Source: Montifringilla adamsi
Lineage: Eukaryota > Chordata > Aves > Passeriformes > Passeridae
Length of the DNA stretch: 64,000 nucleotides
Assembly: GCA_017590115.1 (NCBI GenBank)
Contig: JAGGNK010003335.1
Coordinates: forward strand, 7,565,916 to 7,629,915
Direction: 5' to 3'
Position 1 is the stretch's first letter. Every line of letters starts with the position of its first letter. The position numbers and the translations under genes were made by a program. Below are positions 47,970 to 61,405 of the stretch, one piece after another. The notes under the pieces were generated by a model, which searched no databases, was not told the DNA's origin, and saw only the letters and a program-made list of their open reading frames with translations.

Positions 47970-49494
47970 CTCAGGAGAAAATCCTGGCAAAAGGATTTTT
48001 CAAAAAATATCACGGCGACAGCTCCTTCAGGAAGGCACAAGCCTGTAGTGAGAGCTTGCTGGTACAGAACCTCCTTCTGCTGGGAATTGGTGGGGATTTT
48101 AGAATGGCAAGATGAGGAATGGAATCACAGGACAGTTTGGGTTGGAAGGAACATTTTAGGGTCATCTTGTCCAAATGCAATGAGCAGAGACATCTCCAGC
48201 AAGAACAGGTTGCTCAGGGCCCCATCCCACCTGACCTTGAATCTTTGATTTCTTTGACAATGTTCACAGTGATACAAGTTGTAAGCCTGAATGGTAAATA
48301 CCCATTTTTTATCATGTTTTGCTAATGCTGCTGGTTTTGAGCAGTAACTGCATGTTAAGTTCCCAGGCTGTTGCATGCAAAGTACACTTTGCAAGTCTGG
48401 GAAGAAATGTAGGTGCCCCAAATTACTGAAAATCTGAATAAGTTGCTCAGGCTCTTAGCTCAACATAGGAGGCAAATACCATGAAATCAATTTCTGTGCC
48501 CAATTTACTCCCAGTGACACCTGCACACATTTTAAAGGGCAATTTGTCATTTTGCTTCACTTGTCACATTATTTGAGGTCATGGGAACATCAAGACAAAA
48601 ACTCAGGTTTGACCCTCTGCTCCATAATCCAGAAATGGAAAGTCAAAACACCCCTTGTTTTTCTCCCCTCAAAAGAGAAGCCACAAGTTATAAATAAAAG
48701 TAGACAGAGTGGGTAAATCACTCCTGGTTTTCTGTCACCTTAGGCCTACTCTATTGTAAGCAACTCTTTTATTAACCTACAGCCTATGATGGGAAAAGAC
48801 CATTTCATGTCCAGGGAAAGTGTGATGTGCCTCATGGCCAGTGGGTGATGGGAGGTGAACATGAACCCTCTGGGTAATTTATCCACCTCCTTGTTTACAC
48901 AGAGCTGCAGCCTCAAACAGCAGCAGCAGTAAATGGTATGGGAGAGAGTGACGGGATGATATTTGGTGATATACTGAGCAATTTGGATGTAGGAAGCATA
49001 AAAAGAAAGTAGTAAGATGGTACTAAATGTAGTCCCTATGAGACAAAATGATGGAGGCAAACCAGTAAAAAATATATATACATAAACCAAATAAACCCAT
49101 GGTACAAGTAGAGGCAGAAAAGGGGGGCAGAACAGAGCAGCCCTTGGCCAGAGGGAGAGACAGGACATGGGGAGCAGAGGAAGATGAAGGGCACAAGAGA
49201 TAAAGCAGGGGATGAGCCCACACAACCTTCACAGGGGTGGGCACTGAGCACGAGGGTGCTGGTCCTGGGGGGCTCACCTCTCATTTCATCCTGCCTGGGG
49301 GGAGGATGGGGAGGACTGAGCCTTTTGTGGAGCAAAACCACAGCACAGCCATTGCTCAGCACAGCCAGAGAAGCCTTTATTTGTCTGTCCCAAACACAGC
49401 ACTTGCACTGTTCCACATGTGAAGGGCAGTTTTTAGGTGCCACTTTGGTCACTCCCCCCGAGCCCCTGAGTGCACTGGTGGTGAGGGCACGTGG
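47970..49494. other. 1525-bp spacer between the duplicated segments
   Basis: This spacer is single-copy in the window and contains the minus-strand CR1 fragment at 48118-48245. Open frames on the minus strand run from the spacer into copy 2, but they are not recognisable as retroviral gag/pol or any other family. No primer-binding site or polypurine tract typical of an LTR element is evident at its edges. Confidence 0.7.
48118..48245 (-). mobile_element. CR1 LINE 3' fragment, - strand
   Basis: Read on the + strand this is the reverse complement of the CR1 terminus: GGAATCACAGGACAGTTTGG, GTTGGAAGGAACATTTTAGG, GTCATCTTGTCC, then CAGGTTGCTCAGGGCCCCATCC and CTGACCTTGAA (the longer blocks are cut here for length). 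It is diverged and shortened, missing part of the block between the terminus and the GGTTGCTC motif. Confidence 0.85.
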
Positions 49495-49903
49495 ATAAAC
49501 CACAGTTTTCAGCCAACATCTTATTTGTGATATTTTCCTGAAATGAGCCTTTTTTTCCTCTATATATTTTCTCTCAAAAGCCCAGCTGTGGAAAACCATT
49601 ACAACCATCACTGATGCCCCAGGCAAACCTTTTTTTCTTTTTTTTTTTTTGCTTTATTTCTACAGCAGGAGGTGATTACTGACAGAAGTTCTCTCATTCT
49701 CTCATTCTTCCTGAAAATCAACCCAAGTTTCCCATTGCCTCTGGGCTTGAGCTTCCCAGCTTGGGAGCCTGTCATTTGATAAGGACAGAAAGAAGAATCT
49801 GGTACTTAGAATATGGGGAGAACACCTGAGTCAGTGTTTAATCCTGCACTGCAAATATGATATTTGATCATTGCCTCATACACGCTGTAAAACCTCACAT
49901 ATC
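49495..49903 (+). repeat. 409-bp direct duplication, copy 2
   Basis: This is the second copy of 47561-47969, in the same orientation and with no difference detected by eye. Sequence diverges from copy 1 directly after ...CACATATC (TCC here, CTC in copy 1). A perfect match over 409 bp of non-coding DNA means either a very recent duplication or an assembly duplication. Confidence 0.95.
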
Positions 49904-52900
49904 TCCTCCAGTTTTTACAAGTGAAAAAAAAAAAATACACTCAGTGTCTTAGCTGGTTTTCAGTTTATCCTCCTGTTAAATTATTTTTCTTTCACCAAAC
50001 TAGAGAATAAGAATAGAATACCATTTACACACATGATGTGATGACATGGGGTATCTCACCAGAATGGCTGTGTGGGACAATAACAGGGAGACACTGGGAT
50101 GCGGGTAGCTGAGATAAATCAAGGCTTCCTTAAATCCTGATCAAAAAGTGATAGACTGGGAAGAGATTTATCTTTAGTGCCAGGAGCAGGTCCCAGCCAG
50201 CTCCACCAAGAGTTGTTGGGTGCTCAGAGCACTTTCCTGAGCGTGGGGGGAGTCAGAACTCCTGAGAAAGCAAAATAAAAGGAATTAACTCAAACAGCCC
50301 CAGGACGGAACCTCCTCATTCTCAGGATGGACCCAGACCTGGAGGGGCCTCAGGCCCAAACCCAGGCTGAAATCTGAGCAGTGTCAGGGGCAGAAATGCC
50401 TCCAGCCTTGCTGCCCATGGAGGGGACAGCCCCACGTCCCCAGGGCTGGGGCAGAGGAGATTCCTGAGCTGAGAAGGGCTCCACTCCCTTCCCTCACTCC
50501 CATGGCCCCCTCTCTGCCTACTCCAGGCAACCCAGATAAATAAAAACCAAAGCAGGAATGCCTCATTTCACCTGACACTGGGAAAAGAGGCAAATTAGCT
50601 GCCTTGAGCAACAATTAGGAAGCAGAACATTTCTCTGGGCATTGCTACAGAAGCTGATCGTCCCTCAGAGCAGAAGCCATAATAGCTTTTGAGTCATTAT
50701 AAGCACTGCACATTCGAGCAACAGTCATTTGCACTGAAAATAATCTCAGGAAGGCAGGGAAAGCAGCATTTATGTAAATAAACTAACCTCACTGTTTGGA
50801 TACATTTGTATTGCACATGGGTGTTGTTTTTCCACATCTGAGGAACCTCATATCAGAGAAAGAGAACAATAACAAAAAGGATTAAAGAGCTTCAAGAATT
50901 TTAATATTTCACTTCCATTTTGTGGACACTTATTTTCCACAATCTGATACTAGATGCAAATAGTTACAGTCAAATTCAGTTCTGTGTTTACCAATGCAAT
51001 TCCAGGTTGATATCCAAAAGCCACATTTACTCAAACCCAAAGAAAACTGCATGTCAATCACAATGTGTGTATTAGAACCAGAGCTGGAATATTTTACAAA
51101 AAGCTCTGAGAAATTGCCACTCAGAAAAAACAGGTGAAAGTGATTGAAGCTGTTACTCCTGTGAGACCCTTGGTTTGTCCATACCAGTACTCCTGCACAC
51201 TGTTTAAAACAAACGAGTCTTCTTTTTTAAAAAGAAAGTAAAATAAGAAGGAAAAAACTAAATTAAAAAAAAAAAAAGCTACTGAGAGAAATAGTACAGA
51301 CATGCAGCTCTGCAGGGCAGAGAGCTCAGAGGGCTCACCTAACTGAACTGCACTTCTGCATTGTAAGACACCACAAAACACGCAGTTCCAGATTAAATTA
51401 ATGCAGCCCAGTTTTAAAGTTTGTTTGTTTAAGAGAACCAGAGAACTATTTTCAGTTAAATTGCTATTCCCTAAAGGGTTTTGTTCCAGTTTTCTTTGTT
51501 TTTACACTCATTTTAGTTAAACTGTTCCAGCTTTGCCTACAGGAAGAGTGCCTGGATTTATAAATACCTTTGCTGGGAACAAACAAAACTGTCCCGTGAT
51601 GCCAATTGTACCAACAGAATTCTGGATTCCTCATGTGGTGGCATCCTCTGTGGTATCTCTCTTCTCTCACTGCTAGAAAAACAACCCAGCAATCTACAGC
51701 TGTACCAGTAAAGATGGAAATACACTCCTGGAGAGCTGTCCCTGCACCCAGGTAGCTGACCCCAGCAGGACATTTTTGGGCAGGTGAATTCATCAGGGGT
51801 GCCCACCCCACACATCTCACAGCTCACCTCTGAGAGCTTTGGCACAAATTAAGGTGTCCAGGCAAGCTTTGAATAATTTGTTTCACAGTGCCAAGAGTCC
51901 CAGATCAAGGTAGGAAAACCCAGTGCCAAGCAAGGCCAAGCCCTCACACAGCTCTTGCTGAACATCCCTCACACCACAGGGCTCCTGATGGGCTGAGAGC
52001 CTGCCATGGATGAACCTGCAGCCTGCACTCCAGGGACACTGCCAGCTCAAGGGTCACCAACACACTGGCCCCATGCCCTGGGCTGCACCACAGAGGGACC
52101 ATGACCCTTCAGTGCTGGGGTGAAGCTAAAGTGCTCCAGCTCTGGAGCAGAGCCAGAGGTGGCCTCTCGCTGTAGAGCATCTTCAGGAGGAGGCACAGGC
52201 TGGCCCAGATGGGCCAGTGACATGTTGGAATGATTGCCAACATCACACAGACTTCAAAGGCCTCAGCAGTTTTGGGGAGAATAAAGCAATGCATTAAAAG
52301 TGAAAAAAAAAAAATACCCAACAGAAGTAAAGGTGTGCTGGGCATTCCCCTTCTGCTGCACGTGTCCCTTGAAGCACTGCAGACCCTGGTAAGGTCAGAA
52401 CTGAGCACATGGAGCCATGGAGCACTGCTCTGCAGCACAGCAGCATTCCTCTGCCTCCAGCCCTGCTTTGGGCTCTCTGAACCCTGCTTTGGGTTCTCTG
52501 AACCCTGCTTTGGCACCTCTCTGAGCCCACAGCCTGAGCTTTTGCTCTGACACAGGACGTGCAGTGACACCATCAAACCCAGCACATCACCAGCCTGGCC
52601 CTGCACAGAGGGGTGAGAGGGCTCAGCAGGAGCCAGGAGACATCTCAGATGCCTTCAGCTGCCAAGGTGCTGCAAACCTGACTCCTCTCATGCTATGGAA
52701 GCCACTCAATCCCTTGTCAAAGTGGTACCAGCACACACCACGAGGATACTCTTACATTTGCTGTCCAGAGGAGGGGAGGACACCCACCACAGCTGTTGTG
52801 AAGGGCTGTGGAGAACCCTGCAGGTTCCTGCAGAGGACCAACCCAAAAATGCAATTTAGCAGCCCCAGCCATCCTCCAGACCTGTCTAGACTGCAGAATG

Positions 52901-55900
52901 CTCTGCTCACAAGTGGGAGCAGGCTTGAAAAGCCACAGCTGCAGTCAATGTTCTTCCACCCCACAGGTCTCGGCTCACTCTTGCCAGTTTATTGCTTTCT
53001 ACGTACCATTTTCTGTCAGATGGGGTTTGCAAATCTGAGACAACTCTATTTTATAAAGTAAATTGAGTTCTCGCCCATCTACATAATAAATATTAAAACA
53101 TCATCATTGTAATTTTAGGCTGGGAATGTTTATGTAAAAACATCGTGCAGATGTGGTGAAAGGCTAATAAAGCAATGCTAATTATCTAATCAATCTTTCT
53201 TAACCTTTGTCTTAGACACTACATAGTGCTCATGCTAAGCTTAGATTCATTTTTCAGGGTCTAAATAATGTTGTAATCATAGCTGTAATGTGTGGGTTCA
53301 TTGGAAACTTCTCTTTAGATGTAACATTGTCAGTTTACACCCAAATCTGTCTATAAGCCATCTGTTGCAGAAACTGGTCATTATCAATTTTATCAATCTG
53401 TTCCCAAATATTGCAGATGCCAGCCACCAGGAACCATCTGTTAGCGTAAAAAAAAAAAAGTAACAATTCAATAAGCAGACTATTTGGGGAGGAGGTGGGT
53501 AAATATTCTGCAATACTTGGCACAAAAGGCAAACTTACTAATGGTTGCAGTTTGACTACTGACCTGTAAGTCCTTTTGGAGCTCATTGATCAGCCATCAG
53601 TGGGAGGGAGACTGCCAGAGCACAGTAATAACCATCAGCAGGGATGGGAGAGGAGAGATGACACCTACTCCTGCTCTGACATATTGTCCAACAGTGCCCA
53701 GGCTGGTGCTGGAGTGACTTTCCTGAAGTCACCAGCGCAATTGGAGCAGCTTTGACTGATTACCTGTAGCTGTAGTTTAAATAGACAGTCTGCATAAACA
53801 GGCTGAGATTTTATGTTCTCGTGGGTTTGTTCAGTCTGAGAAATAAAGCAAATTCCACATCTCTTTCACATGGCCAGCCCTCACTGCAGTGCTCAGAAAG
53901 GCTGGGATCCTCTGAATGCCCCAAAATCAAAGCCCCTGAGCCCTCCTGTGACCCGAGCAGACAAGCAGCTCCTGCAGAGACAAAGCTTCTTTAGAAATCC
54001 CTGGAAGAGTTCCCAAAGCCATGCTGGGCATCCAGCTGGGGTTGGGAGTGTCAGTGCCCAGGACTGGGTCTACTCATAAGTGATAAGAGTAGAAGAGATA
54101 AAAGCCATGTTTTGGTCAAAAACCTTTAAATCCTTCATTTTATCATTTATACAACTATAAGCTTGCACATTAACCATGCAGCAGAAACCCAGATATTAAC
54201 CATCATGATAATGGCCATGTGGCTGTCACCACCACCTCCACCACATTTCCTTGCTCCTCAGATGCCTCTGCTGAGGCCTGCAAGCCCTGGGTGGAGAATC
54301 ACGAGAGCAAAAAAGTTCTGTGCAAAGAGAAGCACAGGCTGAAAAATAAGAAAATCCATGACACAGCAGACATGCTGTACTGAAGTGCTGGCCAGAACCC
54401 ACCTCCCTTGCTAACAATTCCTTTTCCCCCTTGTCTTGTCTTGTCCAGAGCAGCCTGATCTGACAAGTACCTGGCAGATAAACATGTAATGCTGGAATAA
54501 TAAAGCACAGAAGCTCAGTGTTAATGAACTACTCTTGCAGCAAAAGAAAAAAAAACAAAAAAACCCACATTTGTTTTCAGACACGGTTTTCTCAAGAAAG
54601 AAAAATCCGAATTTCATTTCAGTTTGTAGGAGGATGTGCAAATGTGCTTCCATTTGCAGGCCATAATGGGAACTTTCTTTTGGGTCAGATATATAATTGT
54701 TTAAGCAGTTATTCTCTGGGAAAGCTGCTTTGTCCTTACAATACTCTTTCACCTCAGAAATTTGGGTTAAATCCTTATCTGTTTCAATCCTATTTAGAAG
54801 CAAAAAGACCAAGCCATTTCCTTCAGCCAGAATAGATAGTGTCTGCAAAACTACCTGCCAACTAATCACCATCTCCAGGTCCTGCAATTCCTTAAACATA
54901 TTCTGCTGGACATTCTGTATCACAAGATCACATAGAACTCCCCTTGCAATGGTTCTAGCTCAGGAGAGCACCCATCATTTATAGACCTAATGCTTCTTCT
55001 CATGCCTATATATTCATATGCACATATAGATATGTAAATATATATAAATGTTCAGGTCCAAAGTGTTTTTCCTGGAGAAAGTAGCATGGAGGTAGGCTGA
55101 GATAAACAAGGGAGTGGATTCTTAAGTTAGAGCTCCTACAGCTCTAAGATCATTCATCAATGCTGTTGGGGAATGAAGAAGTGCAAATATTTCTCTGAGG
55201 ATGCAAGTGTTGGAGGAGGCAGGCAGGAGGCAGTGGGAGAAACTGATATTTGTAACAATTTGATGGGAATTTATATAGCTGAGCCCTTTGCTGGTAGAAG
55301 GAATTGGAAAAAATTAAAAGCTCAATATTCATATGCTGTGAGGCGAAAGTCAGACCTGTGTGGGATTATTACAAATGGATTTGGCTGTGCTCAGGGTTTT
55401 CAATTGGGTGTTTGTAATAAAGAGTAGCTAAACTCTCTTACTTACAGCTGAACATCAGCATGCAGGCCTGCAAGGGTAACTGACCTTTTTGAATGTTAAT
55501 TATCTTTAAAAGGCCTGTTTGCCCAGAATTGTCTGAACCAGCTGTAACCAGCCAACAGGGTCACTGAGGAGAAATGATGGATGTCATGAAGAGTCATTTG
55601 ATATCCATTAAAGGGGAGGAAAGTCATTAAAATATATCAGGCCCAGGGACCTTATGAAACAAAGAGAAAGTAATTACTTTAGGTTCAGATTTACCTGCCT
55701 GAGCTAATCAATAAAAAGACACTCTGAAAAGAAGAGAGGGAGTAGAAAGAACATATTTTGACATGTCTGTGAGGAACATCTGTCACCAGAGCAGAGGAAA
55801 AGGTCGAAGCCTGCCTGAGTGCTGCTCATCCAGCTGTGCCCAGCGAGGGGACAGGGGCTTCAGTGGGCAGCAGGGGCCAAAACACGCCTTTACAGAAGCA

Positions 55901-58900
55901 TCACAGGTCAGAACAACTGTGCCAGCATACCCTCAGCCCAGCCCTGGCTTTGGGGGTGCGTGACTGTGGGACCATCAGGAGATGCTCAGGTTGCATTAAC
56001 TAAGCAGATGGAGGTCCCTAATTAGGTGCCCCCGTTCTGCTGTCACTGTGTACTGACATCAGCTGCCCTCACAGGGGCTGGGCTGGGGGTAGCAGAGCAT
56101 TTCTGAAGCTCAAAGCACATCTTCAGTGGCTCAGCAGCGATGTGAAAGCAACCAATCTGCTTTTTCAGTGTGGCAGTAAAGATTAACTTTGCAAAAATTC
56201 CCTGGATTATGCATCATCTTCTGGGGCTCTCCATGGCTAGATGCTCGAGGCAGCAGGACTCAAGCCCTCACAAAAGTTTGCTGGCTTTTTAACACCCTGG
56301 TGGGCACCAAGCTCTTTGAAAAACCTGATCCTACCTAATCCCTTTTAAAATGTAACACCAATTTACTTCTCCACCAGGATATGTGCAAATTAACTCAGCT
56401 GTGGAAGATGAGCAGGAAGGCTTAGGCAGAGAACTGCCACGGGCACCTCGTACCCCAGCAGCAATTCTGTCCTGCCTTCACTACCATCAGTGGGCATTTC
56501 AGCACATTTTCATCCAAAAGCAAAGTTGCTGACTTTATTCACTGCACAAATCACTCAGGTTTTTGCAAAACGAAATATCCTCCGAGCCACTTCACAGAAC
56601 TCCATGTATCTTCCAAAATGAGACATGCTAAAAACCCACTAGTTAATTTTGTATCATTACTCACTCTAATTAAAATCTTTGTCAAGGGAATCTATTGCCT
56701 TTTTTTCTATTTTCTGCTCTGATGTTGCAGTCCTTGACATTACACTGTGGTCTATAAAGACACAGAATATTAATGCCTCCCATTCTAGGAAAAATATAGT
56801 GAGTCTGCTCCACTATTTTGACCTTTTCAGTACATTGTATTTTGATTAACTGGCCAGCTTGCTTCTGCCCCACAGGTTTCCAAGGCTATAGGGGGACAAA
56901 GAGGTGGAAAAGCTACCAAATCACATTTCTAATCACTTGGAAGGTTAAAGGCGTGTGATCAAACATCACATCTCACAGACTGGCTGAGGCAGAAGAACAT
57001 GTGTGGAGGAGAATGCTGGAAACCAGAACCAAAAGGCCCCACCATCATCACAAACACCTTTTCCATCTTGAAATTCTGTAATTTTTTTCTCTCTATAGCC
57101 TCTGCAGGCACTGTCTTTCCTGAGAGCCAATTAATTCAAGTCACAAATATCTGCCCTGAATTCTTGAAGGTAATTAGCACCACGGGTTATCAACAGGAAG
57201 CTGGTACCCACAGGCACTTCAGATAATTGTGTTTCAATATTGGCACATTTCTGCTTACCACAAAAGGTCACTTCAGTTTCTCTTCTCTATTTTTTCCCTC
57301 TCTTTTACTAAATGAATGAAAAATCGTTATCATTATTTTGAATGCTCTTAACGCCTAGCAAAGGTTTGGGGCATTACAGGACAGACATGAGTGACATGGG
57401 CACTTCAGGTGGTTGCAAAATTATTATTTTCTAATCCTCAGTTTCAGATATAATCCCCCTCAGCATACCAGTGAATGGAAAAAAAAAACCCAAGTCTAGT
57501 TAAATACTCATGCTCCTGAATTAATTTCAAAGAAAAGCAATGGAAAGAATACATAATTATAGAGTAGCACAGCTATTGGTCACTTTAACCAGCACCTGCA
57601 ATTTAGGTAAAGTTGTATTTAGTAACACACAAATTTGGAGAACTTTTTACCTGTTACAATAAATTTTAAAGGGTAACCATTCATTTAATTATATGATGAA
57701 TAACTTCCACGAACTAAGTATTATACATGAAGGACTATGTAATTGCTTTGTAAATATGGGATTATATCTGTCCTTGAAACAAGAAAACAAATTAAATCAG
57801 CCTTGCAAAATTGCAATCCCCACTCACAGTGAGTGCAATTCTATTGCGAAAATAAATTACAAAACATCATCTTCTTTACAGAATGGTCACAGTGAAAGGA
57901 CAGCTGGGGTGGTTTTTGGCAGGGCCATACAATTTCAAGGCAAGGCTGTATCAAGTGTTAAATTTCCGTAACAACAAAACCTTCCCTGCCAGAGGAATTT
58001 GAGAGCATGCAATAATTTTGTACTCGCCTTGGACTGCTGAATAAACTGTGTATTGGAAAAGAAGTCAGCAGTTGTGCCTGTTAAGCAGAAGTTTTGAATC
58101 AGAAGCATCACTGCTGGGAGTGAAGGGGGTGAGCCATGGCACCCCAGCAAGTGAAAGCCAAATTTCCCCCTGCACGGGGAGGTTTGCACTCACACCCTGT
58201 GGACACTGCTCTGCCAGGTACCAACATGAATCAAATCAAATTTGGTTTCTGAATTACTGAAGATGTGGCCTCATATGGAGTGCATGAACAACAGGAGTGC
58301 TCTGAGTTGCTTTGAGTTACTCCCCTTCTATCATCACTGCATTATTGCTCTTAAGAGTTTCTTTATTGTATCATTAAAGTTAATGAAATTTTATAGACAC
58401 AGAACTGGTGGGTGGTATAACAGGGAACATTAAAATCATACTCTCATTTCAATCCCTCACAAAACTAGAAAGCCAACCACTTAACAGCTAAAGACTGCAG
58501 AGAGCTTGAGTCAAGAGACATCGTGGCCCTTAATAAAAATGAAAAGGGGAAAAAAGGTGACACTATTTCAGCAAAAGAAAGCGTAGGCATTCTGCAATTC
58601 CCAGTGGCCTTCAGGAAATCAATACCCACTTCATATGGTAGAAAACTTTTCCTTTAACCTTTATTCAAGGTACAGCAGTACCATCGATCCTGGGTGAGGT
58701 GGCAGTGACATTCCCGGTGACACAGCCCCACCCTGGCACAGAGCCGCAGCGTCCTCAGGGCACAGCACATCTGCAGAGACCCTGAGAAAGGGTAAAAGCT
58801 GCTTGCCTACAGCCACCCGAGAAACTCACTGCCTGCCTAAGAAACCAGCACACCACTCACACCCAACAGATTTTTTTTTCCCCCCCCAAACATGCAATTC

Positions 58901-61315
58901 TGAGTCATGGGAAGCTTTATGTGTGCTCACCTCCCACTGTGAAAGGCAGTCAAGTATTTTCTTCCTAAAGAAATGAAGCAAAATATCAGGACAGAAGGTC
59001 ACCTTCTCTCACCTATTTTGGATAAAGATTGTTTTGTTAAACCAAATTCTTTTTATTTTTATGGGGCCTTTGGGTCATTGAAGCTTTTATTCGCAAAACA
59101 TAAATGCTTCTCACTGCAGTCCACTGCCAAAGCAGAGTGAACATCATTCCCAACCTGACTCACACCTAAAACCTTCAGCAGGAATCCTGCAAAACAATGC
59201 CATCTGCACTTCTTTGTGTTTCACACCTCTGCTGCACCCTGGATAAAAGAACAAGAAATTATTCGCTCCTCCAGCATAAGGTTTCCAGTAGCCAGTCCAG
59301 GGAATACACCTCCTTATCTTAAATTCAGTTAAAACCCTCTACTGTCCAGGTGTGAGAGTCGTTGTTCAAACATTGCTCTTCAAATTTCAACCTACTGATT
59401 TCAGACTTCACCCTCTCACACAGTTCATGATCTCCTACGACCCTTGATGGTGTAACTCACATGCAACATGAACACCCACACACCCAGATCTGCAGCCTCC
59501 TGTAAAAAGTGGAGTCAAACAACAAAACTCAGCTCTGAACCCCCATCCCATCATGGATTTTTTCCCAGTTACAGAGAGGATGCTGCTCTCTGTTCAGGGA
59601 CATGACAGCAGTGACCCAGTGCATGGCAACAATCTGCATGTCCACGTGCCTGAGAACTTCATTTTGGTTTGTTTTTTATCTGATAATGCCTGTTTGCAGC
59701 ATATGTACTTCCACCTCCAGCCCTGGGCATCCTCAGGGCACGGTTGCACACATGTGAGATCTGCTGAAGATGCTCAGGTGACAGAGATGCATGTCTGCAC
59801 ACTGTTACACAATTTTCTGCTACTCACACCTGGACAAGCAGGAGGGCTTTGGGGGTGGGTTTGATTTCCTTCTGCCTCCTGAAATGTGTCCAGATGGATG
59901 TGCTGGTGATGGTTGCCTTAGAAACCAGCAGAACTCGTCATGCCTGGGCAGGGCAGAGTCTCTCGTGCTGCCAAGAGCAGGGAAGGCACGAGGCAGGTAC
60001 AAATGTTCTCGCTCCAAAGTGAAAGGTTTTTGTGCTCTGCACACAGCAGGAACTCCAGGAGATGCAGCTCCAAACTGCTGCCAACCAGGGCCTGGCCATC
60101 CCAGGGGGAGCCTTGTCACTCTCCAGGCAAAGGGGCGGTGGGTTTTCCCTAAATTAACATTTTATTGCATTCAACAATTTTCCCTCTATGTTTATGTGTA
60201 AATACAAACAATATGTAACAGCTACAGATCACTATCTTGATGCTTATATGAAGTGATCTACATATGCAAAGGCTACTGCTATGATCGCTTGTATTTTAAT
60301 TACCAGCACAGTTCTGCTAATTTCAAGCTCTAGCAGAAACACACGAAAATCAATGTTTGATAAATGGGAAGAGGCTTCAGTGGGTCAAGGAGGATTATTT
60401 CTGCACTTTCAAAAACTGTACAAGAGAAGTAAACAACAATGTTGGAAACTATTTAAAGAAACACATTTGACAATATCCCTTTAAACAGATTTAAAATTTG
60501 CATATATTTATGCCGAAACTTTCCCAGGATATTTGAAATCACATTCATTATTTTTTGGGGGAGAGGGATGAGTGGGGCAGGAAGAGGTAAGAAAATATAT
60601 AAATATTTGAGAGACAATTTTAGAATATATTTATGTCCTTTTCAAATGCAGTTTAAAGGTCTGCAGTCTGTGCAACCATTGCCTTCAGTGCCATTTTTGT
60701 CAGTTCAGTGCAGTATTCAAAATCCATTTAATGCCATGAAAAGGCGCAGCCTTTTTCATGAATTCTGATTTATTTAATATTGAATCCAAGTCTAACATGG
60801 CACAGAAGCAGCAAAAATTATTCTCAAAGCAACAACCAAACTTCCTTTCCACTTTGACAGGTAAACAAGCAGTTATTACATCTCTGCAGAGCCCCTTGCA
60901 GACTCTGTGTAGCTGAGTTTGCCTATTAAGAAATGCAATTTCACTTGGGTGCTGCAACAGCAGAACGTGGCATGTTGGGTCATGGCTAACAATGGAGATG
61001 TGAACGTGAACACAGATATAACTAACTTTCTCATTTTCCCCAAGTGCAGCAGTAATAAAAATGGAAATCAAGTCCAAAGCTAGAGTGGCTGCCCAGCCCT
61101 GGCCAGCACTGAGTGATGCCAGTGGCCACAGCCCATGTGGGCACCATGCCCAGCCCCAGCCCAGCACGGCCCCCAGGAGCTGGCAATGGCAGGAACTGAG
61201 CATCCTGCCTCCACACAGAGCCTCACCCAGCCAGGGCCACAACCAGAGCACACTGCTTTTAGGGGAGCAGGGCAGCAGCTGCAGCTTCTTCTGACAACAC
61301 ATGCAGCAGCTCTTT
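49904..61315. other. Intergenic DNA
   Basis: No gene is supported. The interval includes a 21-bp tandem repeat at 52461-52523, repeat-free AT-rich blocks near 53040-53300 and 55480-55740 that could be conserved non-coding elements, and AT-microsatellite patches near 55010-55050. Open frames (for example minus-strand 54411-54923 and plus-strand 52564-53061) show no known domain and no splice context. A minus-strand frame at 60700-61323 is discussed under rejected items. Confidence 0.65.
52461..52523. repeat. Three-copy 21-bp tandem repeat
   Basis: Three consecutive 21-bp units begin CCCTGCTTTGG. Units 1 and 2 are nearly identical (CCCTGCTTTGGGCTCTCTGA versus the same with GTT); unit 3 is diverged. 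The period is a multiple of three, so it creates heptapeptide repeats in open frames on both strands, but nothing indicates these are translated. Confidence 0.85.
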
Positions 61316-61405
61316 GGAATCATGAAATTGTCTCAGTTGGAAAAGACTTTTAAGATGTTTCAAGATTACCAAGTTCATAAAACCAGCTCTGCAAAGTCCA
61401 GCATC
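61316..61405 (-). mobile_element. Diverged CR1 LINE 3' fragment, - strand
   Basis: On the + strand GGAATCATGAAATTG is followed by AGTTGGAAAAGACTTTTAAG and then a block resembling the CR1 reverse complement, with CAGCTCTGCAAAGTCCA near the end. The GGTTGGAAAAGAC variant is typical of an older CR1 subfamily than the copy at 39801. The inner boundary is uncertain. Confidence 0.7.

Noticed and set aside
49036..49626. 196-codon minus-strand frame, sharing its N-terminus with a frame at 47489-47692
   Set aside because: The shared peptide arises only because both lie in the duplicated 409-bp segment. The remainder matches nothing, and the poly-T tract sits immediately upstream.
47561..49903. LTR retrotransposon with 409-bp LTRs
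   Set aside because: The repeats do not begin TG and end CA. There is no target-site duplication (ACTGGGC before, TCCTCC after), no primer-binding site, no polypurine tract and no gag/pol sequence in the spacer.
60700..61323. 207-codon open frame on the minus strand
   Set aside because: The product is Cys/Leu/Trp-rich with no family resemblance. The start lies in a CR1 fragment and there is no promoter, splice or conservation evidence. It is most likely a chance frame in GC-richer DNA.
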